From Azospirillum oryzae (GTDB lineage: Bacteria; Pseudomonadota; Alphaproteobacteria; Azospirillales; Azospirillaceae), in NCBI RefSeq assembly GCF_900177515.1, contig NZ_FXAK01000010.1:496001-560000 (forward strand): a stretch of DNA of 64,000 nucleotides. The letters are read 5' to 3'. A model generated the notes under the pieces. That model was not told the DNA's origin, did no database searches, and saw only the letters and a program-made list of their open reading frames with translations. Of the stretch, positions 9,753 through 18,271 are shown in pieces. The position numbers and the translations under genes were made by a program. How positions within the stretch are numbered: position 1 is the stretch's first letter; the number at the start of each line of letters is the position of its first letter.

Positions 9753-10984
9753 GCAGGCTTGAGCTGCTGGTCGACCGCGACGGCCCGCTGACGCGGGCGG
9801 CGGTGCTGGCCGACGGCCGCCTGACCGACCTGCACATCGACCATGCCGGCCGCCCGTCGCTGCTCGGCGCCGTCATCCTGGGCCGGGTGGAGCGTATCGC
9901 CACCGGCCTGAACGGCGCCTTCGTCGATCTCGGACACGGCCTGTCCGGCCTGCTGCCGGCCGCCGACGTGCGCCGTCCCGTCCTCGACGACGACTCTCCG
10001 CAACCGCGCCCCAATCGTCCGGGCGCCAAGCCGGCCCCCATCGGCGCGCTGCTGCGCACCGGCCAGCCGGTGATGGTGCAGGTGAAGGCCGATGCAGCCG
10101 GGGCCAAGGGTCCGTCGCTGACGATGGACATCACCCTGCCCGGCCGGTTCCTGGTGCACGCGCCGCTCGGCCGCGACATCGCGGTGTCCAAGCGCCTCGG
10201 CACCGGTCCGGAGCGTGCCGCGCTGGCCCGCCGCATCGAACAGCTCGCCACCGGCGCCGGCTGGATCGTGCGGGCCGGCGCCGCCCAGGTCTCCGACGAG
10301 CTTCTGGCCGCCGAATCGGAGGCGCTGCACCTGCAATGGCGCGCCATCCGCGACGACGCCCGCGCCGGCTCCGCCCCCCGCCTGCTGCATCCGGGCCCCG
10401 ACGCCCCGACCCGCGCCCTGATCGAGCAGGGAGCCGCCGCCCCCGCCGCCATCCTGGTCGACGACCCGGCCCCGGCCGGTCAAATCAAGATGGGCGACGG
10501 GCCGCTGCTGTCGGGTTTGCGCGACTGGTGCGACCGCCACGCCCCCGACCTTCTGCCGCGCCTCAGCGCCCATACCGACGCCCAGCGCCTGTTCGACCTG
10601 CGCGACCTCGACTCTGCGATTGCCGAGCTTCTCGACGTCCGGGTGCCGCTGCAGCTCGGCGGTTCGCTGGTGATCGAGCGGACGGAGGCGCTGACGGTGG
10701 TCGACGTCAATGCCGGGGAGCGCGGCAACCCGCTGGACGTCAACCTTGACGCCGCTGCGGAGATCGCCCGCCAGCTTCGCCTGCGCAATGTCGGCGGCAT
10801 CGTGGTGGTGGATTTCGTCAACATGCGCAGCCGCGGCGATGCCGAGCGCGTGCTGGCCGCCCTGTCGCAGGCGGTGGAAAGCGACCCGGTGCAGACCCAA
10901 GTTTACGGCATGTCCAAACTGGGCCTGGTCGAACTGACCCGCGCCCGCCGCGGCACGCCGCTGGCAGCCCTGCTGCGGCCCTGA
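9749..10984 (+). CDS. Short ribonuclease E/G family protein
   Basis: At 411 residues it has the RNase E/G catalytic architecture: an S1-like region around GRVERIATGLNGAFVDLGHGLSG and the two Mg-binding Asp segments TVVDVNAGERG and VVVDFVNMRSRGD. The chain ends soon after GLVELTRARRGTPL, without the CPxC zinc-link and scaffold that follow in full RNase E/G. It is thus a short family member, as I recall for this locus in related alphaproteobacteria; a full-length RNase E is expected elsewhere. Coupled to maf by a 4-base overlap. Confidence 0.85.
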   Translation: MSRLELLVDRDGPLTRAAVLADGRLTDLHIDHAGRPSLLGAVILGRVERIATGLNGAFVDLGHGLSGLLPAADVRRPVLDDDSPQPRPNRPGAKPAPIGALLRTGQPVMVQVKADAAGAKGPSLTMDITLPGRFLVHAPLGRDIAVSKRLGTGPERAALARRIEQLATGAGWIVRAGAAQVSDELLAAESEALHLQWRAIRDDARAGSAPRLLHPGPDAPTRALIEQGAAAPAAILVDDPAPAGQIKMGDGPLLSGLRDWCDRHAPDLLPRLSAHTDAQRLFDLRDLDSAIAELLDVRVPLQLGGSLVIERTEALTVVDVNAGERGNPLDVNLDAAAEIARQLRLRNVGGIVVVDFVNMRSRGDAERVLAALSQAVESDPVQTQVYGMSKLGLVELTRARRGTPLAALLRP

Positions 10985-11014
10985 CCGCGTATCGTCCGTT
11001 ACGGAGGCCTTCCC

Positions 11015-11218
11015 TTGTCCGATCCCCAAACCCTTGGCGCCAAGACAGGCACCAATTGCCCGATCTGCGGCCGTCCGACCGAACCGGCCACCCGCCCCTT
11101 CTGTTCCAAGCGTTGCGCCGACGTGGATCTGTCGCGCTGGCTGGGCGGCGTCTACCGCATCGAGAGCCCGGAGACCCCCACCGCGCCCGGCGAATCCGAC
11201 CCCGATGAGGCGCTGTGA
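11015..11218 (+). CDS. yacG: DNA gyrase inhibitor / zinc-binding protein YacG
   Basis: A 67-residue protein with the YacG zinc ribbon CPICGRPTEP...FCSKRC (CX2C ... CX3C) followed by VDLSRWLGGVYRI. Known family role: it binds GyrB and inhibits gyrase. The start is TTG at 11015, with GGAGG about 7 bases upstream. It ends the infA-maf-RNase run; tRNA-Phe follows 118 bases later. Confidence 0.92.
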   Translation: MSDPQTLGAKTGTNCPICGRPTEPATRPFCSKRCADVDLSRWLGGVYRIESPETPTAPGESDPDEAL

Positions 11219-11336
11219 GACGGGTCTAAATTTTTTTGAATTTTCCTCTGGACAGCCCGTCCGAACCTCTCTAAAAAGCGCCCCACACGACGCGCCGCAC
11301 CGACCGAAACGGTCACCCACCAAGCGGCGCCGAGAT

Positions 11337-11412
11337 GCCCAGGTAGCTCAGTTGGTAGAGCAGGGGACTGAAAATCCCCGTGTCGGCGGTTCGACTCCGT
11401 CCCTGGGCACCA
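11337..11412 (+). tRNA. tRNA-Phe (GAA)
   Basis: A 76-base cloverleaf with encoded CCA. The acceptor GCCCAGG pairs with CCTGGGC, the D-arm reads GCTCAGTTGGTAGAGC, the anticodon stem GGGGA/TCCCC encloses loop CTGAAAA (anticodon GAA), and the T-arm contains GGTTCGACTCC. Discriminator A is at 11409 and CCA at 11410-11412. The 3' side borders the AT-rich patch, the usual place for element integration. Confidence 0.97.
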
Positions 11413-11510
11413 TCCTCCCTACTTTAAAATCAGCGGGTTGGATGGTGTGGTTAGGCAACTCCTTCTAACCAGTAATCCAAAAAATTAATAAATTTAATCG
11501 CGATAAAATA

Positions 11511-11536
11511 TTTAATGCATGGATACATGCATTAAA
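11511..11536. repeat. Perfect 11-bp inverted repeat
   Basis: TTTAATGCATG (11511-11521) and CATGCATTAAA (11526-11536) are exact inverted copies around a GATA spacer. The core contains ATGCAT twice. It lies about 80 bases beyond the 3' end of the YjzC-like gene and 98 bases beyond tRNA-Phe. It could be an operator, a weak terminator or a recombination site; nothing decides between these. Confidence 0.75.
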
Positions 11537-11616
11537 TGTGATTTGCACGCGTGTTAAGAAGCAAGGCAGACGGCACTTTAATACATCTGCCCCGCCACTT
11601 AAAGAAATTACCCTTA

Positions 11617-11805
11617 TTAATCTTTCCGGGTGCTATCTGGAGTGCGCGTAATTGGCACCCAAGCTCTCCCCGGCTGTGTGGTGGGAGGCAAACGAGTATT
11701 ATCAGGCACGGTAGCATAGTTATCTTTTGGCCCACCGCGCGGACCGACTTCCTGATAAATGCCTCCATTCTTGCCGCTGTTTGAGCCTGGGGGAAGTTTA
11801 CTCAT
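11617..11805 (-). CDS. Small YjzC-like protein, 62 aa
   Basis: The protein reads MSKLPPGSNSGKNGGIYQEVG and later LPPTTQPGRAW. The pattern (G-x-K-x-x-x-GIY-x-E-x-G, then a hydrophilic stretch and P-x-T-x-x-x-R-x-W) resembles the small YjzC family, described mainly from Bacillus; the match is from memory and function is unknown. AGGAGAA precedes the ATG. The start overlaps the stop of the upstream gene (ATGAGTAA), so the two are translationally coupled. Confidence 0.65.
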   Translation of the reverse strand: MSKLPPGSNSGKNGGIYQEVGPRGGPKDNYATVPDNTRLPPTTQPGRAWVPITRTPDSTRKD

Positions 11806-12022
11806 CTAATTCTCCTGGAATGAGGAAAATCACGGCAAACGTGGCCGCAATGACCAGATAGAAAGTGGTGGTTATGACGTCAATGGTGTACCCCAAAAAT
11901 TTTTTCAGGCTGCGCCCCTGAACACCGTCAGAGCTAACACTCATCCATAAGTATGAATTAAATCGCATTCCTGAATATGGTCGTTGTATGTAAGCGAATG
12001 ATTTCACAGTTATCTTAGACAC
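11798..12022 (-). CDS. Small membrane protein, 74 aa, unknown
   Basis: It starts MSKITVKSFAYIQRPYSG and has one strongly hydrophobic C-terminal segment (TTTFYLVIAATFAVIFLI, about residues 51-68), so a single-span membrane protein is likely. It uses AT-rich codons unlike the rest of the window. It is first of a two-gene unit; its stop overlaps the start of the YjzC-like gene by 8 bases. I do not recognise the family. Confidence 0.55.
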   Translation of the reverse strand: MSKITVKSFAYIQRPYSGMRFNSYLWMSVSSDGVQGRSLKKFLGYTIDVITTTFYLVIAATFAVIFLIPGELDE

Positions 12023-12183
12023 ATCTTATCTGCCATTAGTGCTTTAATCTGATCTATACTTGAGTAAACTGAATAAAATCATTTGCTTCTGATTTATACT
12101 TATATTTAAGCCCTTGCATTCTGCAGTCGGAATTGCTGCCGATATGTGATTTTACCTTACAAGGTGCGTGAGGAAGCCTACTC

Positions 12184-12930
12184 TCACCACCCCACCCGTC
12201 CAATCCCCGGCAGTTTCACTGCAAGGTCCAGCGGGTCGATGCCGATGGTCAATCCCAGCAAGTTGACTTCCAGCCCCTCTTCCAGCGCCAGCAGCAGGCC
12301 GGCGACGCCGAACAGGCTGATCTGCCAGCCGGTGCCGCTCGGCGCCCGCGCGAACACCCCACGCCCCAGGTAATCCTTCCCCAGCGCGGTCGATGGCAGG
12401 TCGAGCCGCAGCTCCGGCACGGCGCGGGCGACCCAGGCGGCGAAGGTGTTGCTGTTGGGGCCGGGCCAGACACGGTACTCGCCGGCGTAGGGATAGCTGG
12501 ATGCTGCCTCGGCGATCTTGGGGATGGCGGCTTCGGCGGCAGGGCCGCGCAGCTCGCCCAGCAGAATGGGCTGGGCGCCGAACCAGCGGCCGTCGGGATC
12601 GCGGTTGCTGACGGAGACCACCGACAGGCCGCGGTATGCGCGCCAGCCGATCACCTCATAGACCGTATAGCTGCGGGCGCCGGCCGGCTTCACCGCAAAC
12701 CAGGGATGCACGCCGAAGGCGCCGCGCCAGGACAGGACGCGGGCAGCATAGACCTGCACCACCGCCTCCGGCGTCGTCGCCGCGTCGGGGGCGAGGCCGA
12801 CCGGGCTGCGGTCGATGCGGCTCCAGTCGACGGCCGTCGGCACCGCCCCGGAGGCAAGCAGGAACACCGGCCCGGCCAGCAGCAGGACCAGCGTCAACAG
12901 AAATGCCAGCAACACCCTCACGGCCCTCAC
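12184..12930 (-). CDS. DUF3750 domain-containing membrane-anchored protein
   Basis: About 248 residues starting with GTG at 12930 (a second in-frame GTG lies 9 bases later). An N-terminal signal anchor (VLLAFLLTLVLLLAGPVFLL) is followed by a periplasmic domain that I assign to DUF3750, with the characteristic WPGPNSNTFAAWVAR stretch near 155-170. The asparagine/serine-rich motif resembles papain-like fold proteins, but no reaction is known. It is 85 bases downstream of cysE on the same strand. Confidence 0.75.
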   Translation of the reverse strand: MRAVRVLLAFLLTLVLLLAGPVFLLASGAVPTAVDWSRIDRSPVGLAPDAATTPEAVVQVYAARVLSWRGAFGVHPWFAVKPAGARSYTVYEVIGWRAYRGLSVVSVSNRDPDGRWFGAQPILLGELRGPAAEAAIPKIAEAASSYPYAGEYRVWPGPNSNTFAAWVARAVPELRLDLPSTALGKDYLGRGVFARAPSGTGWQISLFGVAGLLLALEEGLEVNLLGLTIGIDPLDLAVKLPGIGRVGW

Positions 12931-13015
12931 GCCCTATTACCGTCCCCCTTCTATGTAGTCATTGCGAAGGCGGATTTCCGGTGACAGCGGAAGGACACAG
13001 CGCGGAGGAGGCCGC

Positions 13016-13858
13016 TCAGATGCTGTAATCGCCCTGTTGCAGGCTCTGGTCCATGGTCAGGGCCGGCGCCGGCTCGTCGCGGCACCAGCCGACGACCTTG
13101 GCGGGCACGCCGGCCACGGTGGCACAGCCGGGGACGTCCTTCAGCACGACACTGCCGGCGCCGACCTTGGCATGGGCGCCGATGGTGATGTTGCCCAGCA
13201 CCTTGGCCCCGGCCGACAGCAGCACGCCGTCGCGCACCTTGGGATGGCGGTCGCCATGCTCCTTGCCGGTGCCGCCCAGCGTGACGTTCTGCAGGATCGA
13301 CACGTCGTTGCCGATCACCGCCGTCTCGCCGATCACCACGCCGGTGCCATGGTCGATGAACACGCCGCGCCCGACCGGCACCGCCGGGTGGATGTCGACG
13401 GCGAAAGCCTCCGACACCCGGCTTTGCAGGAAGTGGGCAAGGTCGTGCCGCTGGCCCTTCCACAGCCAGTTGGCGACGCGGTGCCATTGCAGGGCGTGGA
13501 AGCCCTTGAAATAGAGGAAGGGCGTCAGGCAGCCGTCGGCGGCCGGGTCGCGCGCCAGGATGGCGGCGAGGTCGGCGGCGGCTGCCTCGACGATGGCCGG
13601 GTCGGACTCCATGGCGTCGCGCACCACGGCGGCCAGCCGGTCCTCCGGCATGGCGCGGTCGGCCAGCTTGCGCACCAGCAGGGCCGCCAATGCCGGGCCG
13701 AATCCGTCGCGCGCCAGCACCGCGTCATAGAGGTAGGGGGCGAGGCCGCTTTCCTCCTCCGCCACGCGGGCGGCGTCGGCGCGCAGCCGGCGCCACAGCG
13801 ACTGTTCGACCGTCTCGGCCGGCTCGCGCATCGTGACGTCCAGGCTGTCCATCGCCAT
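13016..13858 (-). CDS. cysE: Serine O-acetyltransferase
   Basis: It makes O-acetylserine from serine and acetyl-CoA, the entry to cysteine synthesis. About 280 residues. The N-terminal helical domain is followed by left-handed beta-helix hexapeptide repeats: VDIHPAVPVGRGVFIDHGTGVVIGE carries the catalytic Asp/His pair, and GVLLSAGAKVLGNITIG and GAGSVVLKDVPG follow. I prefer the ATG at 13858 (GGAAG 6 bases upstream); a GTG at 13861 and an ATG at 13852 are alternatives. It reads in the same direction as the DUF3750 gene. Confidence 0.95.
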   Translation of the reverse strand: MAMDSLDVTMREPAETVEQSLWRRLRADAARVAEEESGLAPYLYDAVLARDGFGPALAALLVRKLADRAMPEDRLAAVVRDAMESDPAIVEAAAADLAAILARDPAADGCLTPFLYFKGFHALQWHRVANWLWKGQRHDLAHFLQSRVSEAFAVDIHPAVPVGRGVFIDHGTGVVIGETAVIGNDVSILQNVTLGGTGKEHGDRHPKVRDGVLLSAGAKVLGNITIGAHAKVGAGSVVLKDVPGCATVAGVPAKVVGWCRDEPAPALTMDQSLQQGDYSI

Positions 13859-13882
13859 CACCCTCTTCCGAAAACAAGGCTG

Positions 13883-14863
13883 TTACTGTGGTGAGCGGCC
13901 CCCGGTCCGGTCAAGGCCGTTCCCGTCAGGGCTGCATCCCGCCGAACCCTCCGCATGCGCCCGGCGGAAGGCCTGCGGCGACTGCCCCTGGCGCTTGGTG
14001 AAGAAGCGGGAGAAATAGGCGGGGTCCTCGAAGCCCAGGGCATAGCCGATCTCCGCCATGCCATGGCTGGTGTAGATCAGCGAACGGCGGGCCTCCAGCA
14101 TCAGCCGGGCATGGACCAGCTGCAGGGTCGACAGGCCGGTGACGCGGCGGCAGGCGGCGTTCAGCCGGCCGGGCGTGACGCCCAGCGCGGCGGCATAGCG
14201 CTCCACCGGCCAATGCCGGCTGAACCGCTCGTCGATCATCTGCCGCAGCCGGGCGAGCAGCCGCAGATCGGGCGACAGCCCCTGCCCGTCGCGCCCGGCG
14301 CCGTCCCGCCGCCGGTCGGCCGCCAGCCGCGCGGTGGCGACCAGCAGAAGCATGACCTGCGCCGAAATGACGCTGGCCCGGCCGATGTGGTGGGCGCGGA
14401 ACTCCCGCCTGATTTCGGCGAAACAGCGGTCGAGCGCCGCCGCCTCGTCCGACCCGGCATCCAGATCCCAGGCCAACGGCAGGGCCGGGGCCTCGCGCAG
14501 TTCGGCTTCCGGTGCGGCAGACAGCACACCGGCGAGGAACCCCTCCGACATGGTCAGCACATGGCCGTCGGTGCCGGGATCGAAGCGGAAACCATGCACC
14601 ACCTGCGCCGGCACGGTGATCAGCGCCGGGGCGCGGAACACCACCTCCACCCCGTCGGCGGTCAGCCGGCCGCCGCCGTCCGTGACCAGCAGCGCATGGC
14701 TCAGCCCATCATGGCGGTGGGGGCGGACCTCCCAATTGTACAAGCGCATCCGCTCCGGAATCGTCTCGATATGGACGAAGCGCAGCTCCGGCAGCGCCGG
14801 CGGTTCGCCGTACAGCCAATAGCGGGGAATGGGTTCGGCGCTGTGGGCAGGATGGGCGGACAT
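13883..14863 (-). CDS. AraC-family regulator, likely PobR-type activator of pobA
   Basis: A 326-residue regulator with an N-terminal cupin sensing domain (VRPHRHDGLSHALLV near 45) and a C-terminal double HTH (ALGVTPGRLNAACRRVTG and EIGYALGFEDPAYFSRFF). It diverges from pobA across 163 bases. In other proteobacteria AraC-type PobR proteins activate the p-hydroxybenzoate hydroxylase gene in response to p-hydroxybenzoate; the same role is inferred here from position. GGAG lies 9 bases before the ATG. Confidence 0.85.
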   Translation of the reverse strand: MSAHPAHSAEPIPRYWLYGEPPALPELRFVHIETIPERMRLYNWEVRPHRHDGLSHALLVTDGGGRLTADGVEVVFRAPALITVPAQVVHGFRFDPGTDGHVLTMSEGFLAGVLSAAPEAELREAPALPLAWDLDAGSDEAAALDRCFAEIRREFRAHHIGRASVISAQVMLLLVATARLAADRRRDGAGRDGQGLSPDLRLLARLRQMIDERFSRHWPVERYAAALGVTPGRLNAACRRVTGLSTLQLVHARLMLEARRSLIYTSHGMAEIGYALGFEDPAYFSRFFTKRQGQSPQAFRRAHAEGSAGCSPDGNGLDRTGGRSPQ

Positions 14864-15026
14864 CGCACAGGCTCCGGCAGGCTTGCGATGAAAAGTACAA
14901 GTCTTTCGCCGGTTCGTCTATGTCCGGCCCTCCACTTCCGGGAATAGCATGAGTGCAAATGATTGGTGCGCACAACAATCAGCAAAAGCGCGCGCCTGCC
15001 GCCAGTCCCGAAGGAGGGCGAGAGAC

Positions 15027-16241
15027 ATGCATCCGACAAAATCGGCCAATACCCAGTCTGGCCGCACCCAGGTCGCCATCGTCGGCGCCGGCCCCGCCGG
15101 ACTGTTCCTGTCCCATCTGCTGCACCGCCAGGGCATCGAGTCGGTGATCCTGGAACACCGCAGCCGCGAGGAGATCGAGGGCACCATCCGCGCCGGCGTG
15201 CTGGAGCAATGGGTTGTCGACCTGATGAACGACATGGGCCTTGGCGAGCGCATGATGCGCGAGGCCCATTTCCACTCCGGCATCACGCTGCGCTTCGACC
15301 GCCGCAGCCACCACATCGACATGGCGGAACTGACCGGCGGCAAGCGCGTCACCGTCTACGCCCAGCACGAGGTGATCCGCGACCTCGTCTCCGCCCGGCT
15401 GGAGGATGGCGGGTCCATCCTGTTCGGCGTCTCCGACGTGCAGTTCCTCGATCTGGAGGGCAAGACGCCGCGCGTACAGTTCCGCCGAGGACCGGACGAA
15501 CCGATTGAGGAGTTGCGCTGCGATTTCGTCGCCGGCTGCGACGGCTTCCACGGACCGAGCCGGCAGGCGATCCCGGCCGCCGCGCGCACCGAATACCAGA
15601 TGGTCTATCCCTTCGGCTGGCTCGGCATCCTGACCGAGGCGCCGCCGTCGCATCCCGAACTGATCTACGCCAACCACGAGCGCGGCTTCGCCCTGCTCAG
15701 CACCCGCTCGCCGGAGGTGCAGCGGCTCTACATCCAGGTCGATCCCAGGGACGACATCGCCAACTGGTCCGACGACCGCATCTGGTCCGAACTGCACCGC
15801 CGGTTGGAGGACGACAGCGGTTGGACGCTGACGGAGGGGCCGGTCTTCCAGAAGGGAATCATCGCCATGCGCAGCTTCGTCTGCGATCCCATGCAGCATG
15901 GCCGGCTGTTCATCGCCGGCGACGCCGCCCACATCGTGCCGCCGACCGGCGCCAAGGGGCTGAACCTCGCGGTCGCCGATGTGGCCGTGCTGTCCCGCGC
16001 CCTGGCCGCCTACTATAAATCCGGCACGACCGCGGGGTTGGACGGCTACAGCGCCACCTGCCTGCGGCGGATCTGGAAGGCGGAGCGCTTCTCCTGGTCG
16101 ATGACCACCATGCTTCACCGAAACGAGGCGGAGTCGCCGTTCGAGCAGCGCGTGCATCTGGCCGAGCTGGACTATCTGGTCCATTCCCGCGCCGCCATGA
16201 CGGCACTGGCGGAGAATTACGTAGGCTTGCCGATGGAATGA
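15027..16241 (+). CDS. pobA: 4-hydroxybenzoate 3-monooxygenase
   Basis: A flavoprotein that converts 4-hydroxybenzoate to protocatechuate with NAD(P)H and oxygen. About 404 residues versus the usual 390-395. The FAD Rossmann motif VAIVGAGPAGL is at about 16-26, DG-type motif CDGFHGPSR near 180 and GDAAHIVPPTGAKGLN near 300. I chose the ATG at 15027, which has AAGGAGGG upstream; the frame opens earlier but without a ribosome site. The protocatechuate ring-cleavage genes are not in the window. Confidence 0.95.
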   Translation: MHPTKSANTQSGRTQVAIVGAGPAGLFLSHLLHRQGIESVILEHRSREEIEGTIRAGVLEQWVVDLMNDMGLGERMMREAHFHSGITLRFDRRSHHIDMAELTGGKRVTVYAQHEVIRDLVSARLEDGGSILFGVSDVQFLDLEGKTPRVQFRRGPDEPIEELRCDFVAGCDGFHGPSRQAIPAAARTEYQMVYPFGWLGILTEAPPSHPELIYANHERGFALLSTRSPEVQRLYIQVDPRDDIANWSDDRIWSELHRRLEDDSGWTLTEGPVFQKGIIAMRSFVCDPMQHGRLFIAGDAAHIVPPTGAKGLNLAVADVAVLSRALAAYYKSGTTAGLDGYSATCLRRIWKAERFSWSMTTMLHRNEAESPFEQRVHLAELDYLVHSRAAMTALAENYVGLPME

Positions 16242-16277
16242 AGAACCGCCGGCACGCCCGCCCCTTACGCCTGACCC

Positions 16278-17180
16278 TTACGCTTGCTTGGCGTCGATGA
16301 TGCCCCGGCGCACGGCCCGCGTCTTGGTGAAGTGGTCCTGCAGCTGCTGCCCCTCGCCCCAGCGGATGGCGCGCTGCAGCGCCGTCAGGTCCTCGGTGAA
16401 GCGCTGCAGGATCTCCAGCACCGCCTCGCGGTTGTTCAGGAACACGTCGCGCCACATCACCGGATCGCTGGCAGCGATGCGGGTGAAATCGCGGAAGCCG
16501 CCGGCGGAGAACTTGATCACCTCGGACTTGGTGTCCTCCTCCAGGTCCGACGCGGTGCCGACGATTGTGTAGGCGATCAGGTGCGGCAGGTGCGAGGTGA
16601 TGGCCAGCACGCGGTCATGGTGGCTGGCCTCCATGATCTCCACCGTGGAGCCGACGCGGCGCCACAGCTCCGTCACCCGCTCAAGCGCGTTGCGGTCGGC
16701 TCCGGACGGCGGGGTCAGGATGCACCAGCGGCCCTGGAACAGGGTGGCGAAGCCGGCCTCCGGCCCGGAATGCTCGGTGCCCGCCACCGGGTGGCCGGGG
16801 ATCAGGTGGACGCCGTCCGGCAGATGCGGCCCGACGTCGCGCAGGGTCGCCTGCTTGACCGAGCCGACGTCGGTGACGATGGTCCCGCGCTGCAGCAACG
16901 GCCCGATGGCCTCGGCGACCGCGGCATAGCTGCCGACCGGGGTCGACAGAATCACCAGATCGGCACCGGCCAGCGCCACCGCCGGATCGGTGGAGGCCTC
17001 CGCCACGATGCCCAGCTCCAGCGCCTTGGCGCAGGCCTCTGCACTGCGGTCGGTGCAGACGACCTGCCGCGCGATCCCATATTCCGCCAGCGCCCGCGCC
17101 AGGGAGGAGCCGATCAGGCCGATGCCGATGATGGCGACGCGGTCGAAGAGAGGTGCGGTGTCGGTGCTGGCGGTGGACAT
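16278..17180 (-). CDS. Prephenate/arogenate dehydrogenase (TyrA family)
   Basis: An NAD(P)-dependent enzyme of tyrosine synthesis, 300 residues from the ATG at 17180 (MSTASTDTAPLFDRVAI). The Rossmann motif IIGIGLIGSSLARAL is near residue 13, the active-site region HPVAGTEHSGPEAGF near 125, and SHLPHLIAYTIV near 215. A longer frame to 17285 exists but lacks family similarity. Whether the substrate is prephenate, arogenate or both cannot be told from sequence alone. No chorismate mutase domain is fused. Confidence 0.9.
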   Translation of the reverse strand: MSTASTDTAPLFDRVAIIGIGLIGSSLARALAEYGIARQVVCTDRSAEACAKALELGIVAEASTDPAVALAGADLVILSTPVGSYAAVAEAIGPLLQRGTIVTDVGSVKQATLRDVGPHLPDGVHLIPGHPVAGTEHSGPEAGFATLFQGRWCILTPPSGADRNALERVTELWRRVGSTVEIMEASHHDRVLAITSHLPHLIAYTIVGTASDLEEDTKSEVIKFSAGGFRDFTRIAASDPVMWRDVFLNNREAVLEILQRFTEDLTALQRAIRWGEGQQLQDHFTKTRAVRRGIIDAKQA

Positions 17181-17292
17181 GACGCAGGGTGTCCCGAAAG
17201 CGGAGTGAACGGGCGAAAAACCGTCCCGTTTAAACCACCTCGCACCCGCCGGACCAAGCGATTCTTTATCGCCCAGCCCCTGCAAGGACCCG

Positions 17293-18204
17293 TCACCCCT
17301 CCTTCGCCGTCATCTCCGCCCGCAGCGCTTCGGCCAGCCGCTGGAAGGTCTCCTTCCGGCCGGAGGTGCGGCGCCAGGCCAGCGCGATCCGCCGCCCCGG
17401 CCGGCCGCCAGCCAGCGGACGCACCGCCAGATCCAGCCCACGCAGGATGCCCGAATCGACCGCCATCTGCGGCAGCAGCGTCACCCCCAGCCCGTTCGCC
17501 ACCATCTGCACCAGCGTGTGCAGGCTGGTGCCCTCGAAGGCTGTGTTGTGCGGCGTCGCGTCCAGCGCGCAGGCGGCCATGGCGTGGTCGCGCAGGCAGT
17601 GCCCGTCCTCCAGCAGCAGCAGATCCTCCGACGGGACCGTCACCGGCTCGGCCGGATCGCCGGCGTTCAGCCGGTGGCCGGTGGGGCAGACGAAGGAGAA
17701 GCGGTCCTCCGCGATGTCCTCCGTCTCCAGATCGCCCATCGGATAGGGCAAGGCCAGCAACGCCGCATCCAGCTTGCCGGCGTTCAGCTGTTCCAGCAGC
17801 CGCGCCGTCTGGTCCTCGCGCAGATAAAGCCGCAGGCGCGGGAAGGTCTCGCGCAGGGCCGGCATCACGCGGGGGATCAGGAAAGGGCCGATGGTCGGGA
17901 TCACGCCGAGATGGAGCGACCCCGACATTGGATCGGCGGCCGAGCGGGTGATGTCCACCAGCTCCTCCGCCCCCTTCAGCAATTGCCGCGCCCGCTCCGC
18001 GATCTCGCGGCCGAGCGGGGTCGGCAGGACGGAGCGGCGCGTGCGCTCCACCAGCGTGGCGCCCAGCAGATCCTCAAGCTCCTGAAGGCCGGCGCTGAGC
18101 GTCGACTGGCTGACGAGACAGGCCTCCGCCGCCTGCCCGAAATGGCAGCGGTCGACGACGGCGACGAGATAGCGGAGCTGGCGTAGGGTAGGGAGCGGTT
18201 TCAT
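17293..18204 (-). CDS. oxyR: Hydrogen-peroxide sensor OxyR (LysR family)
   Basis: A 303-residue LysR regulator. The N-terminal HTH spans about 16-50 (FGQAAEACLVSQSTLSAGLQELE). The redox pair is conserved: Cys203 and Cys212 in GHCLRDHAMAAC keep the C-X8-C spacing of E. coli Cys199/Cys208. In that family peroxide forms the disulfide and activates peroxidase genes. It diverges from ahpC, the expected target, across 237 bases containing inverted repeats. Confidence 0.95.
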   Translation of the reverse strand: MKPLPTLRQLRYLVAVVDRCHFGQAAEACLVSQSTLSAGLQELEDLLGATLVERTRRSVLPTPLGREIAERARQLLKGAEELVDITRSAADPMSGSLHLGVIPTIGPFLIPRVMPALRETFPRLRLYLREDQTARLLEQLNAGKLDAALLALPYPMGDLETEDIAEDRFSFVCPTGHRLNAGDPAEPVTVPSEDLLLLEDGHCLRDHAMAACALDATPHNTAFEGTSLHTLVQMVANGLGVTLLPQMAVDSGILRGLDLAVRPLAGGRPGRRIALAWRRTSGRKETFQRLAEALRAEMTAKEG

Positions 18205-18217
18205 GCCCGGTTATGTA

Positions 18218-18271
18218 ATCGGTTTTATCGATCAATCCAATTGGTATTTTCTACTTCTCTTGATAACCGAT
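18218..18271. promoter_or_regulatory. Inverted repeats between oxyR and ahpC, candidate OxyR site
   Basis: ATCGGTT (18218-18224) and AACCGAT (18265-18271) are inverted copies 40 bases apart, and the palindrome CCAATTGG (18237-18244) lies between them. The stretch is AT-rich relative to its flanks and sits in the divergent oxyR/ahpC region. The E. coli ATAG-N7-CTAT spacing is not seen, so OxyR binding is inferred from location only. Confidence 0.45.

Larger units (their letters stand above)
11413..12183. other. AT-rich patch after tRNA-Phe, probably acquired DNA
   Basis: The base composition drops sharply from the 3' side of tRNA-Phe to about 12180 (for example AAAAAATTAATAAATTTAATC near 11480) and returns to high GC at the DUF3750 gene. 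Two coupled small minus-strand genes and an 11-bp perfect inverted repeat lie inside. No integrase, insertion-sequence gene or second copy of the tRNA 3' end was found, so it is at most a remnant. The parts 11413-11510 and 12023-12183 contain no gene I can support. Confidence 0.6.

Noticed and set aside
11413..12183. A duplicated tRNA-Phe 3' end marking an intact integrative element
   Set aside because: No second copy of the tRNA 3' end and no integrase was found in the patch or nearby.
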